From Clostridium homopropionicum DSM 5847 (GTDB lineage: Bacteria; Bacillota; Clostridia; Clostridiales; Clostridiaceae): a stretch of DNA of 64,000 nt. Below are positions 44,954 to 54,667 of this stretch, in pieces (position 1 is the first letter of the stretch; each line of letters opens with the position of its first letter). The notes beneath the pieces were generated by a model, which saw nothing but the letters and a program-made list of their open reading frames with translations, had not been told where the DNA came from and did no database searches. The stretch is taken from NCBI RefSeq assembly GCF_001263795.1, contig NZ_LHUR01000027.1:62001-126000 (forward strand). Reading direction: 5' to 3'. Both the position numbers and the translations under genes were made by a program.

Positions 44954-46534
44954 CTATTTATCATTTTCTGAATAAGACATGTTAAAGCTCTTATTGCATA
45001 ACGGAAAATCCGGTACTATTTCTCCTAGAACTGCATAGGTTAAGCCATTCCAGTTAGTAAAGGAAGGCGTTTTAAAATAAATTCTATTGAATTTATTATT
45101 TTTGCCTACTTGTCCATATACAATTAGTTCCCCCTTTACTGTTTCTACTGCAGTTAATGCTTCTGTACCTTCAACTAAATTAAACTGATTTTTTGTTTTT
45201 ATTATGTCCTTTGTGATGCAGTCTAGAGAAATAGAAATGAATTTAAAGGCATCCCAAATCTCACTTATCTTTAATTTATATCTTTCAAAGACTCCTCCAA
45301 TTTCTTCAACATTATTGCTATTTTTAAACATTTCATATATTTCATAAGGAAAGCTCTTTCTAACGTCGTAATTAATTCTTGATGCCCTTCCCACAACTCC
45401 TGTCATATAAAGCTTTCTAGCAGTTTTATTTCGAACTATTCCAGTATTTTCAACTCTGTCTAAAAATGAAACAGTATCTAAAGTAATTCCTATTATCTTA
45501 TTCATTCTATTTTTAAGGCCTTCTAATGTAGCTTTAATATCTTCAATCTGTTCTTTTCTAAAATCTATGTTTATGCCGCAAGGTGTAATGGCATTTCTCA
45601 TAAATCTACTTCCAGTTATTCTTTCACAAAGTTGATGGATTTGCTCTTGAAAATACCCATACTTTTTAGCCGGATAACTAAAGCCTACATCTACACATAT
45701 CCCAGCTATATCTCCTAAAAAATTATATATCCTTTCTAATTCTAAAAGCACAACTCTTAATGCTTTTATTTCATTAGGTACATTAAAGTTTAATAACTTT
45801 TCAACCAAAAGAGCATAACTTTCAGCATAGGCAACAGAAGACTCACAAGCCATTCTTTCAAATAATAAGTTTAGTTGATTTGCTTCTATATTTTCACAGA
45901 GCTTTTCAATGCCTCTATGCTTATAATTAAGCCTTATCTCTAAATTTTCAATAGGTTCTCCTATAACACTAAATCTAAAATGTCCCGGTTCAATTATACC
46001 TGCGTGAACAGGTCCTACAGGTATCTGATAGGCACCATCTCCAGCAATTTCTTTAAACTTATAAGGAGGTATTTCATCTTTTTCTTGTAATTTAGCACCA
46101 TGTGGGAAGCTTTTTCTTAATGGATATATATCCTTTTGCCATTTTTCATGTTTAACCAGCTCTCTCTTATCTATTCCGTCCACTATTTTTAATCCAAAGA
46201 GGTCACTGATTTCTCTCTCAAATAAATGACTTTGAAATAAAGCATCCTGTAAGGATATAATTTCTTCCTTTGTTTCGTATCTGAGTACTACAAAATATCC
46301 TTCCTTGCTGTTAGTGAATATTATATTGATAATAAAATTATTTTCTAAGTCTGCTTTTGTGAAATCCTCATTACAAAATTCTGCTATGAATTTCAATTTA
46401 TATTTTGATAAGAATGTATTCACTAATTCCTTTACATTAGAAATATCACTATCTACATAAAGTTCATTTTTGTTTTTTATTATACTATTATATTTTTGGC
46501 TTATTAGCTCTTCTTTTAACAAAGCAATATTCAC
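44954..46534 (-). CDS. Ehr/Hyf-like large subunit lacking NiFe cysteines (NuoCD-type)
   Basis: A 526-residue NuoC-NuoD fusion like HyfG/HycE. The NuoC part has FEREISDLFG. At the first Ni-binding site, the usual ERICGIC is ERMACESS, so both cysteines are lost; at the C-terminus DPCxxC is replaced by DFPLCNKSFNMSYS. With no set of four Cys ligands it cannot hold a NiFe centre. This is the hallmark of energy-converting hydrogenase-related (Ehr) complexes. Confidence 0.9.
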   Translation of the reverse strand: MNIALLKEELISQKYNSIIKNKNELYVDSDISNVKELVNTFLSKYKLKFIAEFCNEDFTKADLENNFIINIIFTNSKEGYFVVLRYETKEEIISLQDALFQSHLFEREISDLFGLKIVDGIDKRELVKHEKWQKDIYPLRKSFPHGAKLQEKDEIPPYKFKEIAGDGAYQIPVGPVHAGIIEPGHFRFSVIGEPIENLEIRLNYKHRGIEKLCENIEANQLNLLFERMACESSVAYAESYALLVEKLLNFNVPNEIKALRVVLLELERIYNFLGDIAGICVDVGFSYPAKKYGYFQEQIHQLCERITGSRFMRNAITPCGINIDFRKEQIEDIKATLEGLKNRMNKIIGITLDTVSFLDRVENTGIVRNKTARKLYMTGVVGRASRINYDVRKSFPYEIYEMFKNSNNVEEIGGVFERYKLKISEIWDAFKFISISLDCITKDIIKTKNQFNLVEGTEALTAVETVKGELIVYGQVGKNNKFNRIYFKTPSFTNWNGLTYAVLGEIVPDFPLCNKSFNMSYSENDK

Positions 46535-46551
46535 TATTTCACATCCTTTTC

Positions 46552-48009
46552 TTATTTCCCATTAATAATTAAAACAGCTTTATTAATTGCTTCAGCTATT
46601 TCCTTAGTAAATAAAAGACTGATAGCTACTATTGTAATAAATAAAATAATTAATGGAATTATGTTTTCTTTATCCTCTTTGCTCCTTGTATTAAACTCCT
46701 TGTCATGACTATAAATCATATTGATGAAAACTTTTAAAAAGCCTCCAAAAACAATAAGAATACATATGCAGTAAAGAGCAGATGTTAAATAATTACCATT
46801 CTTTATTGCCGCCATAAGTATATTGTATTCGCTAAAAAAAGATGCAAAGGGCGGCATTCCTGTTATTACAAGAATTCCAAGAATTAAAAACACAGCATTT
46901 ATTGGCATTGTTTTTATTAAATTGTTTACTCTATCAATACGCTTAGTTTTATATACCTTCAAAATGTTTCCTGATACCAAAAACAATAGTGATTTGCCAT
47001 ATGCGTGAATAATAGAATGTAATAATGAACCATATACAGCAATAGGTCCACCTATCCCAAAACCTAAGGTTATAATACCCATGTTTTCTACAGAGGAAAA
47101 AGCTAAAAGCCTTTTATAATTATTTTGTTTTAATATGCTAAAAGCTGATACAACTAATGATATTAATCCAAACACTATAAATAAATACTTCATTTTTTCT
47201 AATCCAGGTATTAATGAAACTACAATATAAAATCTTATAACAACATAAAGAGCAAGATTTAAAAGTAACCCTGACATCATAGCACTTATAGGAGATGGTG
47301 CTTCACTATGACCATCTGGAAGCCATGTATGCATAGGAGCTAGTCCAGCTTTTGTAGCAATACCTATAAAAATAAAGCAGAACCCGAATTTAATCATATC
47401 CTTATTCAAAATGCCATAATTTTTTATAAGATAATTCCACTTTAATACTTCCTGAGTAGAATCTGTGGAAGCATAGATAAATAAAATTATCCCTACTAAC
47501 CCTAAAACAATACCAATAGAACAAATAATAATATATTTCCAAGCAGCTTCTAAAGAAAGCTTACTTCTATTGAATCCAATTAATAATGCCGTAGAAAGAG
47601 TTGTAGCTTCAAGGCTTATCCACATTAATATTATATTATTGCTAATTGCAACTGCTATCATTGATAACACAAATAAGTTAAATAAAAAGTAATATACCTT
47701 AGCAAAATTAATTGTTATAGTAGAGTCTTCCAGTTCTTCTTTTATGTACTTGTAAGAATAGATTGAAGCTATAAAGGATATTGTACTTATTAAAATAAAC
47801 TGAATAATATTCAAACTGTCTATATATATTAAATCATTGTAATATAATAATGAGTTTTCACTTTTAAGATTTATGTATAATAAGGCTGAAACTACAATAA
47901 GCATAAGCATATTGAGAATCGTTAAAATAGAAATTGTCTTAATATTTTTTAAAAGTATTGTTAATAAAAGTACTACTATAAATATAATCCCGCAGGATGA
48001 TAAGGTCAT
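46552..48009 (-). CDS. Ehr/Hyf-like antiporter subunit HyfF type
   Basis: A 485-residue Mrp/NuoLMN-like membrane protein with about 14 spans. WISLEATTLSTALLIGF holds the conserved Glu, APMHTWLPDGHSEAPSPISA is the family signature with key His and Lys-region, and GSLLHSIIHAYGKSLLF carries the second channel residues. It should move protons or Na+ in the complex. Confidence 0.9.
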   Translation of the reverse strand: MTLSSCGIIFIVVLLLTILLKNIKTISILTILNMLMLIVVSALLYINLKSENSLLYYNDLIYIDSLNIIQFILISTISFIASIYSYKYIKEELEDSTITINFAKVYYFLFNLFVLSMIAVAISNNIILMWISLEATTLSTALLIGFNRSKLSLEAAWKYIIICSIGIVLGLVGIILFIYASTDSTQEVLKWNYLIKNYGILNKDMIKFGFCFIFIGIATKAGLAPMHTWLPDGHSEAPSPISAMMSGLLLNLALYVVIRFYIVVSLIPGLEKMKYLFIVFGLISLVVSAFSILKQNNYKRLLAFSSVENMGIITLGFGIGGPIAVYGSLLHSIIHAYGKSLLFLVSGNILKVYKTKRIDRVNNLIKTMPINAVFLILGILVITGMPPFASFFSEYNILMAAIKNGNYLTSALYCICILIVFGGFLKVFINMIYSHDKEFNTRSKEDKENIIPLIILFITIVAISLLFTKEIAEAINKAVLIINGK

Positions 48010-48019
48010 TTTGTCACCT

Positions 48020-48631
48020 CTATTCCTTTAAATTTGAAAGATAATCTGTGTTAACAGTATCAAAGGTCTTATTAATATGAAATATCATTATTCCCATAAG
48101 AAGTGCCAATACTAAAACCTCCAATGCCATCCAAGCCTCCAAAACTAGAGAAAGCTTTACTACAGACATTTCAAATAAAATAATCCCATTCTCTATAGTT
48201 AATAAACCTATCATTTGGGTAATAGCCTTCTTTCTCCCTATCATAAGAGTTGCCCCAACTAATCCCAAAAACAATCCTGTTTTTAAATAAGTATTGTCTA
48301 AGTTTCTAAAAAAAGCAAAAATTATTATTATAAAAAGTCCTGAAATTATAAAAGAATTTATAATATTTATTATGAGATCCATCTCTCTTTTAACCTTTAA
48401 ATACTTTATAGACTTTTCTATTATGTATGGTATTATGAATACCTTAATCACAAGAGTTAATACTCCAATTATGAAGAAATGTACTTCTTTTGTATTATAT
48501 CCTGCAATTATGCATATGAAGGTTATTGCTAGGGACTGAAATGCAAAGCTCAATGTCAGAAGCTTAACTCTACGGAAGCCGCAAATTAAAATTCCAGATA
48601 ATATTACAACAGCAAGTAAAAGCTGTAACAT
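48020..48631 (-). CDS. Ehr/Hyf-like subunit HyfE type
   Basis: A 203-residue hydrophobic protein with about six spans, including IGVLTLVIKVFIIPYIIEKS and the later MIGLLTIENGIILFEMSV, typical of HyfE (NuoK-like second half). I start it at 48631 after GGAGGAGG. It lies 10 bp upstream of the hyfF-like gene. Confidence 0.85.
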   Translation of the reverse strand: MLQLLLAVVILSGILICGFRRVKLLTLSFAFQSLAITFICIIAGYNTKEVHFFIIGVLTLVIKVFIIPYIIEKSIKYLKVKREMDLIINIINSFIISGLFIIIIFAFFRNLDNTYLKTGLFLGLVGATLMIGRKKAITQMIGLLTIENGIILFEMSVVKLSLVLEAWMALEVLVLALLMGIMIFHINKTFDTVNTDYLSNLKE

Positions 48632-48661
48632 ATTTCCTCCTCCTTTCAACATTCGAAAAAT

Positions 48662-49594
48662 TTATCCTAAAAAATAATTTAATGAAATAGCTGCAATGGC
48701 AATAGAAAATGCTGCTGATAACAGCTCTGGAACTCTAAACAATCTTGATTTTGCCATTGAAGTTTCAATAATTGAAATAATAAATAAAATTACTAAAAGC
48801 TTAATAATATAAAAACCAATTGCTTTTAAAAATGCAGTCAAACCCAAAGTTGTTGCTATACCAAAGGGCATAAAAAGATTGATTAAGATAGTTGAAAAAA
48901 CTATAAGCTTTATTTGTGAAGCTAATTCTACAAAAGCTAAATCTGTTCCAGACAAATCTAATATCATGGCTTCATGTATCATAGTAAGCTCTAGGTGAGT
49001 TTCCGGATTATCTATTGGTAATCTGGCATTTTCAGTTAAAATCAGTAGGAAAAAGGACAGTGCAGCTAAAATATGCCCAATACTATAAAAAGAAACTGCG
49101 CTATTCATAAAGGATATATGTAAAATATTCAGAGACTTATTTTCAAAATACAAAAACATTATAGTAATAAACATTATTGGCTCAACAAGCATTGCTATAA
49201 AAAGCTCCCTGCTGCTTCCCATACCTCCAAAGGTACTTGCACAATCTAAACCTATTAAAGTATTAAAAAATTTAATAATTGCAATTATAAATATTATTAG
49301 AAACATGCTTCCAAAAGTTTTTTGTCCACTACTAAAAATAACTGGTATCATAAATGCGGCTGTAATAGCTGCAGCTAAGCTTACTATAGGTCCTAAATCT
49401 GTTATAAAACTGCTATAGCTGCTTCTTACCCTACCCTTTTTAAAAAGCTTATGATAGTCATAATATACTTGGAAAATGTTAAAACCTTTATATCCTCTTA
49501 ATACAGCTTTAAATTTTTTCAGTATTCCTATAAAAAGCGGGGTTAAGATAATAAGTGCTAAACTTTGGATAAAATTTATTAATATATACTTCAC
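48662..49594 (-). CDS. Ehr/Hyf-like subunit HyfC type (NuoH family)
   Basis: A 310-residue membrane protein of the NuoH/HyfC family. AVLRGYKGFNIFQVYYDYHKLFKKG, quoted in part as GYKGFNIFQVYYD, is the family quinone/cluster-facing loop; ENARLPIDNPETHLELTMIHEAMILDLSG (RLPIDNPETHLEL) is the signature with conserved Asp/Glu. It links the soluble arm with the ion channels. Confidence 0.9.
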   Translation of the reverse strand: MKYILINFIQSLALIILTPLFIGILKKFKAVLRGYKGFNIFQVYYDYHKLFKKGRVRSSYSSFITDLGPIVSLAAAITAAFMIPVIFSSGQKTFGSMFLIIFIIAIIKFFNTLIGLDCASTFGGMGSSRELFIAMLVEPIMFITIMFLYFENKSLNILHISFMNSAVSFYSIGHILAALSFFLLILTENARLPIDNPETHLELTMIHEAMILDLSGTDLAFVELASQIKLIVFSTILINLFMPFGIATTLGLTAFLKAIGFYIIKLLVILFIISIIETSMAKSRLFRVPELLSAAFSIAIAAISLNYFLG

Positions 49595-49607
49595 GCTTCT
49601 AACCTCC

Positions 49608-51392
49608 CTAAATAAACATGTTTACAAGTAATACTGTAACTATCAGTGATATAAAAATATAAGCTACATATGCTTGTATCTTTCCAAAATGAATTTTGGT
49701 TATATACGCTGCTATATTATGAACTAACTCTACTGTAGGCCCGTATATGTATTTTTCTATGTTATCTACTGACCTGTCTCTTAAATGAATTGAGGAAGAT
49801 ATTTTTACTTCCTTGCTGTAACCAACTATTTTACCAAAAATCTTTGCTAAGGGTTGACTATATCCATCACCACTATATTGCATATAAGGCTTTAAATTAT
49901 TAAATCCGCAGCCCCAGGTTTCTTTAATAGTTGAAGTCGTTTTATTATTTAATACCTTAGATGCTGAAATTATAATTACTATAAGTAAAAAGAAAATACT
50001 AGCTGCAATCATAATTTCATTATTCACTTCACTATTTATCAATGGTACATTTGTACTTAAAATTGAATTTGAAACCTTTGATATTAAATTAATTATGTAC
50101 GGAGAAAATACTCCAAATGCAATACACATAAAAGCTAACAGCCCAAGACCTAAATTCATTGATAATGGAATTTTATGAACCTTTAAAGCTTTTTCACTTC
50201 TTTCAGCACCAAGATAAGTTATTCCAAAGCTTTTAACAGATGCATACAAGGTAACACCGCTGGTTAAGGTTATAAGAAGCCCAGAAGCTATAATAATTAA
50301 AGCAGTCCATGTACCTTCAATAGAAGTAGTTCCAATTATAAAACACTTAAAAATTAATATTTCACTAGTAAAGCCATTTAGAGGCGGAATTGCTGAAATT
50401 GCAGCAGTACCAATAAAAGCACATATAGCTGCAAATTTCATTTTTTTATAAAGTCCTCCCAGCTCATTCATGTTCTTTGTTCCTGTTGCATATAGAACAC
50501 TGCCCGCATTGGCGAAAAGCAAGCTCTTAAATATTGCATGATTTAATATATGAAATAAAGCAGCTGTTAAGGTTAAGTTAGCAAAGGATACTAAATTAAA
50601 ATTATAAAAAACTAATGAAAGGCCTAAGGATGAAAGTATTATTCCAATATTTTCAGCACTGGAATATGCTAAAAATCTTTTAATATCCTTTTGCATTATT
50701 GCATTGAGAACTGAATAGATTGCAGTTAATGATCCTAATACTACTAATAAAAGAGCTAATTTTAAAGGTACAATCCCAATAAGTGTAAAGGTAACTCTTA
50801 TTAATCCATAAAGAGCAACCTTTAGCATAAGTCCTGACATAAGAGCTGAGCCATTAGATGGGGCGCTAGGATGTGCTTTTGGCAGCCACGCATGAAGAGG
50901 TATAATTCCAGCTTTTGCTCCAAAACCCAAAATAGCAAAAATGAAAATTATATACTTTTGACTTTCATCAAAGTTGATGGATAACTTATAAATATCTTGA
51001 AAGCTTGTACTACCTGTATATTTATAAATAAAGGCAAACATTATCATTAAGAATAATCCACTAATATGAGTCATCATAAAATACATTATTCCTGATTTAA
51101 TGTTTTCTTTATTGTTATGTTCGTATATTACAATAAAAAATGAAACAGCACTCATAACTTCCCAAAATACTAAAAATGTTATACTGTCCCCTGCAAATAC
51201 TACACAGAGCATAGAAAAAACAAATAAAATGGTTAATGTGAAGTTATATTTAACTGAGTATTTACCTATATATTCTGAGGTATAACCTTTAGAATATATA
51301 AAAATAGGAACAAAAACTAAAACAATGATAATTGCAAAAAAAATAGAAATTGGATCCCTCATGATGCCGTTGTAAAAAAACATTGATGACAA
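49608..51392 (-). CDS. Ehr/Hyf-like antiporter subunit HyfB type
   Basis: A 594-residue NuoL/M-like protein, with about 14-16 spans and a C-terminal extension. FLVFWEVMSAVSFFIVIYEH has the conserved Glu; GIIPLHAWLPKAHPSAPSNG is the family signature with catalytic Lys and His; FHILNHAIFKSLLF is the second channel motif. The start is TTG after AGGAG. It is the first gene of the six-gene operon, downstream of twin MarR-type operators. Confidence 0.9.
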   Translation of the reverse strand: MSSMFFYNGIMRDPISIFFAIIIVLVFVPIFIYSKGYTSEYIGKYSVKYNFTLTILFVFSMLCVVFAGDSITFLVFWEVMSAVSFFIVIYEHNNKENIKSGIMYFMMTHISGLFLMIMFAFIYKYTGSTSFQDIYKLSINFDESQKYIIFIFAILGFGAKAGIIPLHAWLPKAHPSAPSNGSALMSGLMLKVALYGLIRVTFTLIGIVPLKLALLLVVLGSLTAIYSVLNAIMQKDIKRFLAYSSAENIGIILSSLGLSLVFYNFNLVSFANLTLTAALFHILNHAIFKSLLFANAGSVLYATGTKNMNELGGLYKKMKFAAICAFIGTAAISAIPPLNGFTSEILIFKCFIIGTTSIEGTWTALIIIASGLLITLTSGVTLYASVKSFGITYLGAERSEKALKVHKIPLSMNLGLGLLAFMCIAFGVFSPYIINLISKVSNSILSTNVPLINSEVNNEIMIAASIFFLLIVIIISASKVLNNKTTSTIKETWGCGFNNLKPYMQYSGDGYSQPLAKIFGKIVGYSKEVKISSSIHLRDRSVDNIEKYIYGPTVELVHNIAAYITKIHFGKIQAYVAYIFISLIVTVLLVNMFI

Positions 51393-51416
51393 AATTTTTT
51401 CTCTCCTTTCAAATAA

Positions 51417-51436
51417 TTAGTACTCGAATGTTAAAA
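51417..51436. promoter_or_regulatory. Operator-like site 1 (MarR type)
   Basis: TTAGTACTCGAATGTTAAAA, a partly palindromic site around TCGA. It matches site 2 at 51498 in 17 of 20 positions and lies between the hyfB start and the MarR-like gene. Confidence 0.6.
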
Positions 51437-51497
51437 AACTATATACTTTTTTGATTTTTGTATTAGAATTTAATTATGTAAATTTTCTTAAATATAC

Positions 51498-51517
51498 TTA
51501 GTATTCGAACATTAAAA
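51498..51517. promoter_or_regulatory. Operator-like site 2 (MarR type)
   Basis: TTAGTATTCGAACATTAAAA; the core AGTATTCGAACATT shows dyad symmetry around TTCGAA. It is 81 bp from site 1 in the same orientation and about 95 bp upstream of the MarR-like start. Confidence 0.6.
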
Positions 51518-51612
51518 CTAAAATGCAACACAAAATTTATCTTATCACTATACTGTCTAAATTTCAATATATTTGACGATAAATATATTTACCACAAAGG
51601 AGGAGACGTAAA

Positions 51613-52629
51613 TTGAACAATAATAAATTGCTAGATACCCATGCTTTTTATAATCTATCTCGATATTGCTTTCTAAATATAGAGTATAATTATAGTTCTG
51701 TGGTAGAAGCCAGTGGAATAACCCTGCCTCAGCTAAGAATTTTATGGATATTAAAAGCATTTCCTGGAATATCTGTAGGTGAAATTGCAACTATGGGTTA
51801 CTGGACATGTCCTACAGTAACAAATATTTTAAAAATACTAGCCAAAAAACATCTTGTAGTAAAGGATGAAACCGAAAATAAAAAGCTGCATAAATTGCAC
51901 GTTACATCAGAAGGTGAGAGATATATAGACATTAATAAACAAGGCAAATCAAATAACTTTCATCTTTTTGATTTACTGAATTTATTTAATGAAGATGAAC
52001 TGGATTTTATCGTGAACTTTTATAAGGACATTATTATAAAATGCGGCAAAGATCATATTTTCGAATATGTAGACAGAATTAATTCTCTCAGCTTGAAAGT
52101 TGACTATACAAAATTTTCTGTGAGAGAAGCTAAAATGATAAAAAAGCTTGTATTTTTTTATAATACCTTAAGAATATTTACTCTACATATGGAGCGAGAT
52201 CACAGCCTTTTATTAAGAGATTTAAATTTAACCTATCCACAGTTAAGGGCTCTTTGGATAATTGAAGCTTTTCCTGGAATTAACTCTAGAACATTGAGTT
52301 CACTTGCCTTTTGGGCTCCTTCAACAGCAAATTTGGTTGTAAAAAATTTATACGCTAAAGATCTTATTTTTAAAGAAAAATCCACAGTTAAAAACTCTCT
52401 TTATCTATATATAAATTCAAAGGGAGAAGAACTGCTAATAGAAGATTTTAAACTTAACAGTGAACGATTGATAATTCATGATTATTTGAAGGAAATAGAA
52501 GAAAAAAGCCTCAATAAAATTAATAATTATTTATATGCTATTAACAAAAGGCTTCAAAATTATATGGTAGAAATATACTTAGAAAAGACAAATGAAGTAA
52601 TAAAAAATTACCATGATAAATTCAAATAA
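51613..52629 (+). CDS. Tandem MarR-like regulator (two MarR domains in one chain)
   Basis: A 338-residue protein made of two MarR-type winged-helix halves. Half 1 has LPQLRILWILKAFPGISVGE and TVTNILKILAKKHLV; half 2 (from ~172) has YPQLRALWIIEAFPGINSRT and STANLVVKNLYAKDLI. The halves align closely, so one polypeptide mimics a MarR dimer. The start is TTG after AGGAGG. It is divergent from the Ehr operon and is the natural candidate to bind the two operators. Confidence 0.85.
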   Translation: MNNNKLLDTHAFYNLSRYCFLNIEYNYSSVVEASGITLPQLRILWILKAFPGISVGEIATMGYWTCPTVTNILKILAKKHLVVKDETENKKLHKLHVTSEGERYIDINKQGKSNNFHLFDLLNLFNEDELDFIVNFYKDIIIKCGKDHIFEYVDRINSLSLKVDYTKFSVREAKMIKKLVFFYNTLRIFTLHMERDHSLLLRDLNLTYPQLRALWIIEAFPGINSRTLSSLAFWAPSTANLVVKNLYAKDLIFKEKSTVKNSLYLYINSKGEELLIEDFKLNSERLIIHDYLKEIEEKSLNKINNYLYAINKRLQNYMVEIYLEKTNEVIKNYHDKFK

Positions 52630-52647
52630 ATTTATAAGCTAGGGCAT

Positions 52648-52672
52648 TAAAAAAGGGCATATGCCCTATTTG
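52648..52672. terminator. Small palindromic terminator candidate
   Basis: GGGCATATGCCC is preceded by AAAAAA and followed by a T-containing tract, between the convergent MarR-like and agrB genes. Confidence 0.45.
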
Positions 52673-53235
52673 CAATTTCTTTCTCTTTTGTTAAACATCA
52701 ATAATGCTTGAAATACAATTGTCCATATTATTACATCGGATACTAAAGTATACTTATTAAAAATAATAGAAATAAAAATTAATGCTAAAGAAAATGCTAT
52801 ACCTAGTACTCTGTTTCTTTTAATAAGCTCAGGTCTTGTTATTTCCATTTTAGGATTTATTACTGGTGCCTGCTGCCATATACAGTAAAATGAAACTAGA
52901 TTTAAGATTAACTTAGCTATAAAATCAAGTCTTAAATTTATACTTAAATAAATGATACATCCAACAATAATTAAAGTAGCAGTAAAACACTTCACCTGAG
53001 TATCCTCATGATAACCGCCAATATATGGCTTTACTAAAGTCATGGTCCCAATAGCAACAATAGCCCGAACAGGATAGCCCATAAGACTAAATAAAATGAT
53101 GACACCAACTATTTTTAAAAATTCGAATATAACTATTCTCAGAGCGTATTCCACTTGTTCTTCTTCATCTTCATTGTATTCATTTGTTTTAGAAATCACT
53201 CTTGATATTTTCTTAATTATTTCTCTCAAATGCAC
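52666..53235 (-). CDS. agrB: Accessory gene regulator protease AgrB
   Basis: A 189-residue membrane endopeptidase that processes AgrD. Catalytic His76 and Cys83 lie in GGYHEDTQVKC, spaced as in S. aureus AgrB (H77/C84). KPYIGGYHEDT is the family signature. About four to five hydrophobic segments follow. It is the last gene of agrD-agrD-agrC-agrB. Confidence 0.93.
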   Translation of the reverse strand: MHLREIIKKISRVISKTNEYNEDEEEQVEYALRIVIFEFLKIVGVIILFSLMGYPVRAIVAIGTMTLVKPYIGGYHEDTQVKCFTATLIIVGCIIYLSINLRLDFIAKLILNLVSFYCIWQQAPVINPKMEITRPELIKRNRVLGIAFSLALIFISIIFNKYTLVSDVIIWTIVFQALLMFNKRERNCK

Positions 53236-53268
53236 TCCTCCTTGAGTATATCTAAAAGATTTTAAACC

Positions 53269-54549
53269 TTAAAATTTCATATAGGGAATTTCAAGCTTAA
53301 ACTGAGTCCAATTATCATCACTTTCAACTGAAATCTCTCCATTACATTTTGCAATAATATCTTTTACAATACTTAAACCATACCCTCTATCACTATTATC
53401 ATTCTTCTTTGTAGTAAAGCCTGAATCAAAAATTTTATTTCTAATGTCCTTTGGAATCTCAGGACCATTATTCATAATAGTAATTGTTATTCCGTTATAA
53501 CTATTATAGCTTTTATATTTAATTATTGGATTCTTAACTTCTGAAAGTACATCTATAGAATTTTTAATAATATTGGATATCAACTTTAAAAGTTCATTGT
53601 CTGTAATTGATAATTCATCATAATTTCCATTATCATCAACTATTACATTAACGCCTTTTGAAGTAGCTGAATGTAATACTGAAGCCACAATAGGATTTTC
53701 ACATATACTAACACTTACAGCAGTATTTAGAGCTTGGTTCCTTTGTACAATGGATTTTAGCATTTCTCCGACCCTGTCCATTTTCCCCAGTTGATATAGT
53801 CCATAAAGACCACTTATTTCACTTCCATAATCATGTTTAATCTTTCTAAGTTCTGTAATCTTCTCATTCAAAGCAGCATTTAACATTTCTACTTCCTTTG
53901 ACTTATCGTTTATCTTTGCAAAATATATTACAGCCATTACAAAAGTTATAAAGGCAATAAAATACAAAACAGATTTAAAAACTAATCCCATATCATGAGT
54001 TGTCCATTCCATACGAAGGGTATCTAGAAAGATTAAAGCATAATCCAGTATTAAAACAAAAAACAGATTATGTTTAAGATTCTTTAAATATCTAGCCACA
54101 TCAAAAATATATTTTCTAGATTTATATACAAAATAATATGAAATCCATATAGGAATATAGATAAATAAAAACATTTGTACTTCAGTAGAAACATTTAATT
54201 TTAAGTAGATTAAAACATTCTGATGAAATGTAACTAAAAAATATGCTAAAAATGCAACTAATGAATAACCTAACCCAATACCTATAAGGGCATCTAAAAT
54301 AGATCTTCTATATAAGAATAGACTAGATAGCAAAATCAGTAAAAATATGAGAAAGTTTCCAAATGGAATATCGCTAATGTAAATATCACTATAAGTGAGT
54401 ATAACTATTCCAGTAAAAATAAAAGTTATTAAAATTAACGTCTTAGTTTTTGAAAGTTTATCATCCTTATTTGCAACATTATTACAGGACCATACAAATA
54501 AAATTGATTGACACAAGGTATTAAATATATCACAAAACTTCAGTAGCAC
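53269..54549 (-). CDS. agrC: AgrC-like sensor histidine kinase
   Basis: A 426-residue receptor kinase: about six membrane spans in residues 1-210, a dimer helix with the phospho-His H239 in RKIKHDYGSEI, and a GHKL ATPase (LLKLISNIIKNSIDVLSE, TIMNNGPEIP, YGLSIVKDIIAKC). The start is GTG after AGGAG. It should sense the peptide made from the AgrD-like genes upstream. No AgrA-type response regulator is present nearby. Confidence 0.88.
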   Translation of the reverse strand: MLLKFCDIFNTLCQSILFVWSCNNVANKDDKLSKTKTLILITFIFTGIVILTYSDIYISDIPFGNFLIFLLILLSSLFLYRRSILDALIGIGLGYSLVAFLAYFLVTFHQNVLIYLKLNVSTEVQMFLFIYIPIWISYYFVYKSRKYIFDVARYLKNLKHNLFFVLILDYALIFLDTLRMEWTTHDMGLVFKSVLYFIAFITFVMAVIYFAKINDKSKEVEMLNAALNEKITELRKIKHDYGSEISGLYGLYQLGKMDRVGEMLKSIVQRNQALNTAVSVSICENPIVASVLHSATSKGVNVIVDDNGNYDELSITDNELLKLISNIIKNSIDVLSEVKNPIIKYKSYNSYNGITITIMNNGPEIPKDIRNKIFDSGFTTKKNDNSDRGYGLSIVKDIIAKCNGEISVESDDNWTQFKLEIPYMKF

Positions 54550-54592
54550 TGAAATCTACTCCTTCTATACTATGTATGAAAAATTAGTACTT

Positions 54593-54629
54593 AAGAATTA
54601 CCGCTTAATTTACTTAAGCGGTAATTCTT
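54593..54629. terminator. Terminator after agrD copy 1
   Basis: AAGAATTACCGCTTAA pairs exactly with TTAAGCGGTAATTCTT. It lies between the first AgrD-like gene and agrC, so readthrough or a second promoter must feed agrC. Confidence 0.85.
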
Positions 54630-54667
54630 CTTTATTATCTTTTGTTTTTAACGGCGATTCCTTTTAA

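Noticed and set aside
44195-51392. The Hyf-like operon as a formate hydrogenlyase
   Set aside because: NiFe ligands are missing, and no formate dehydrogenase or hyp maturation gene is present.
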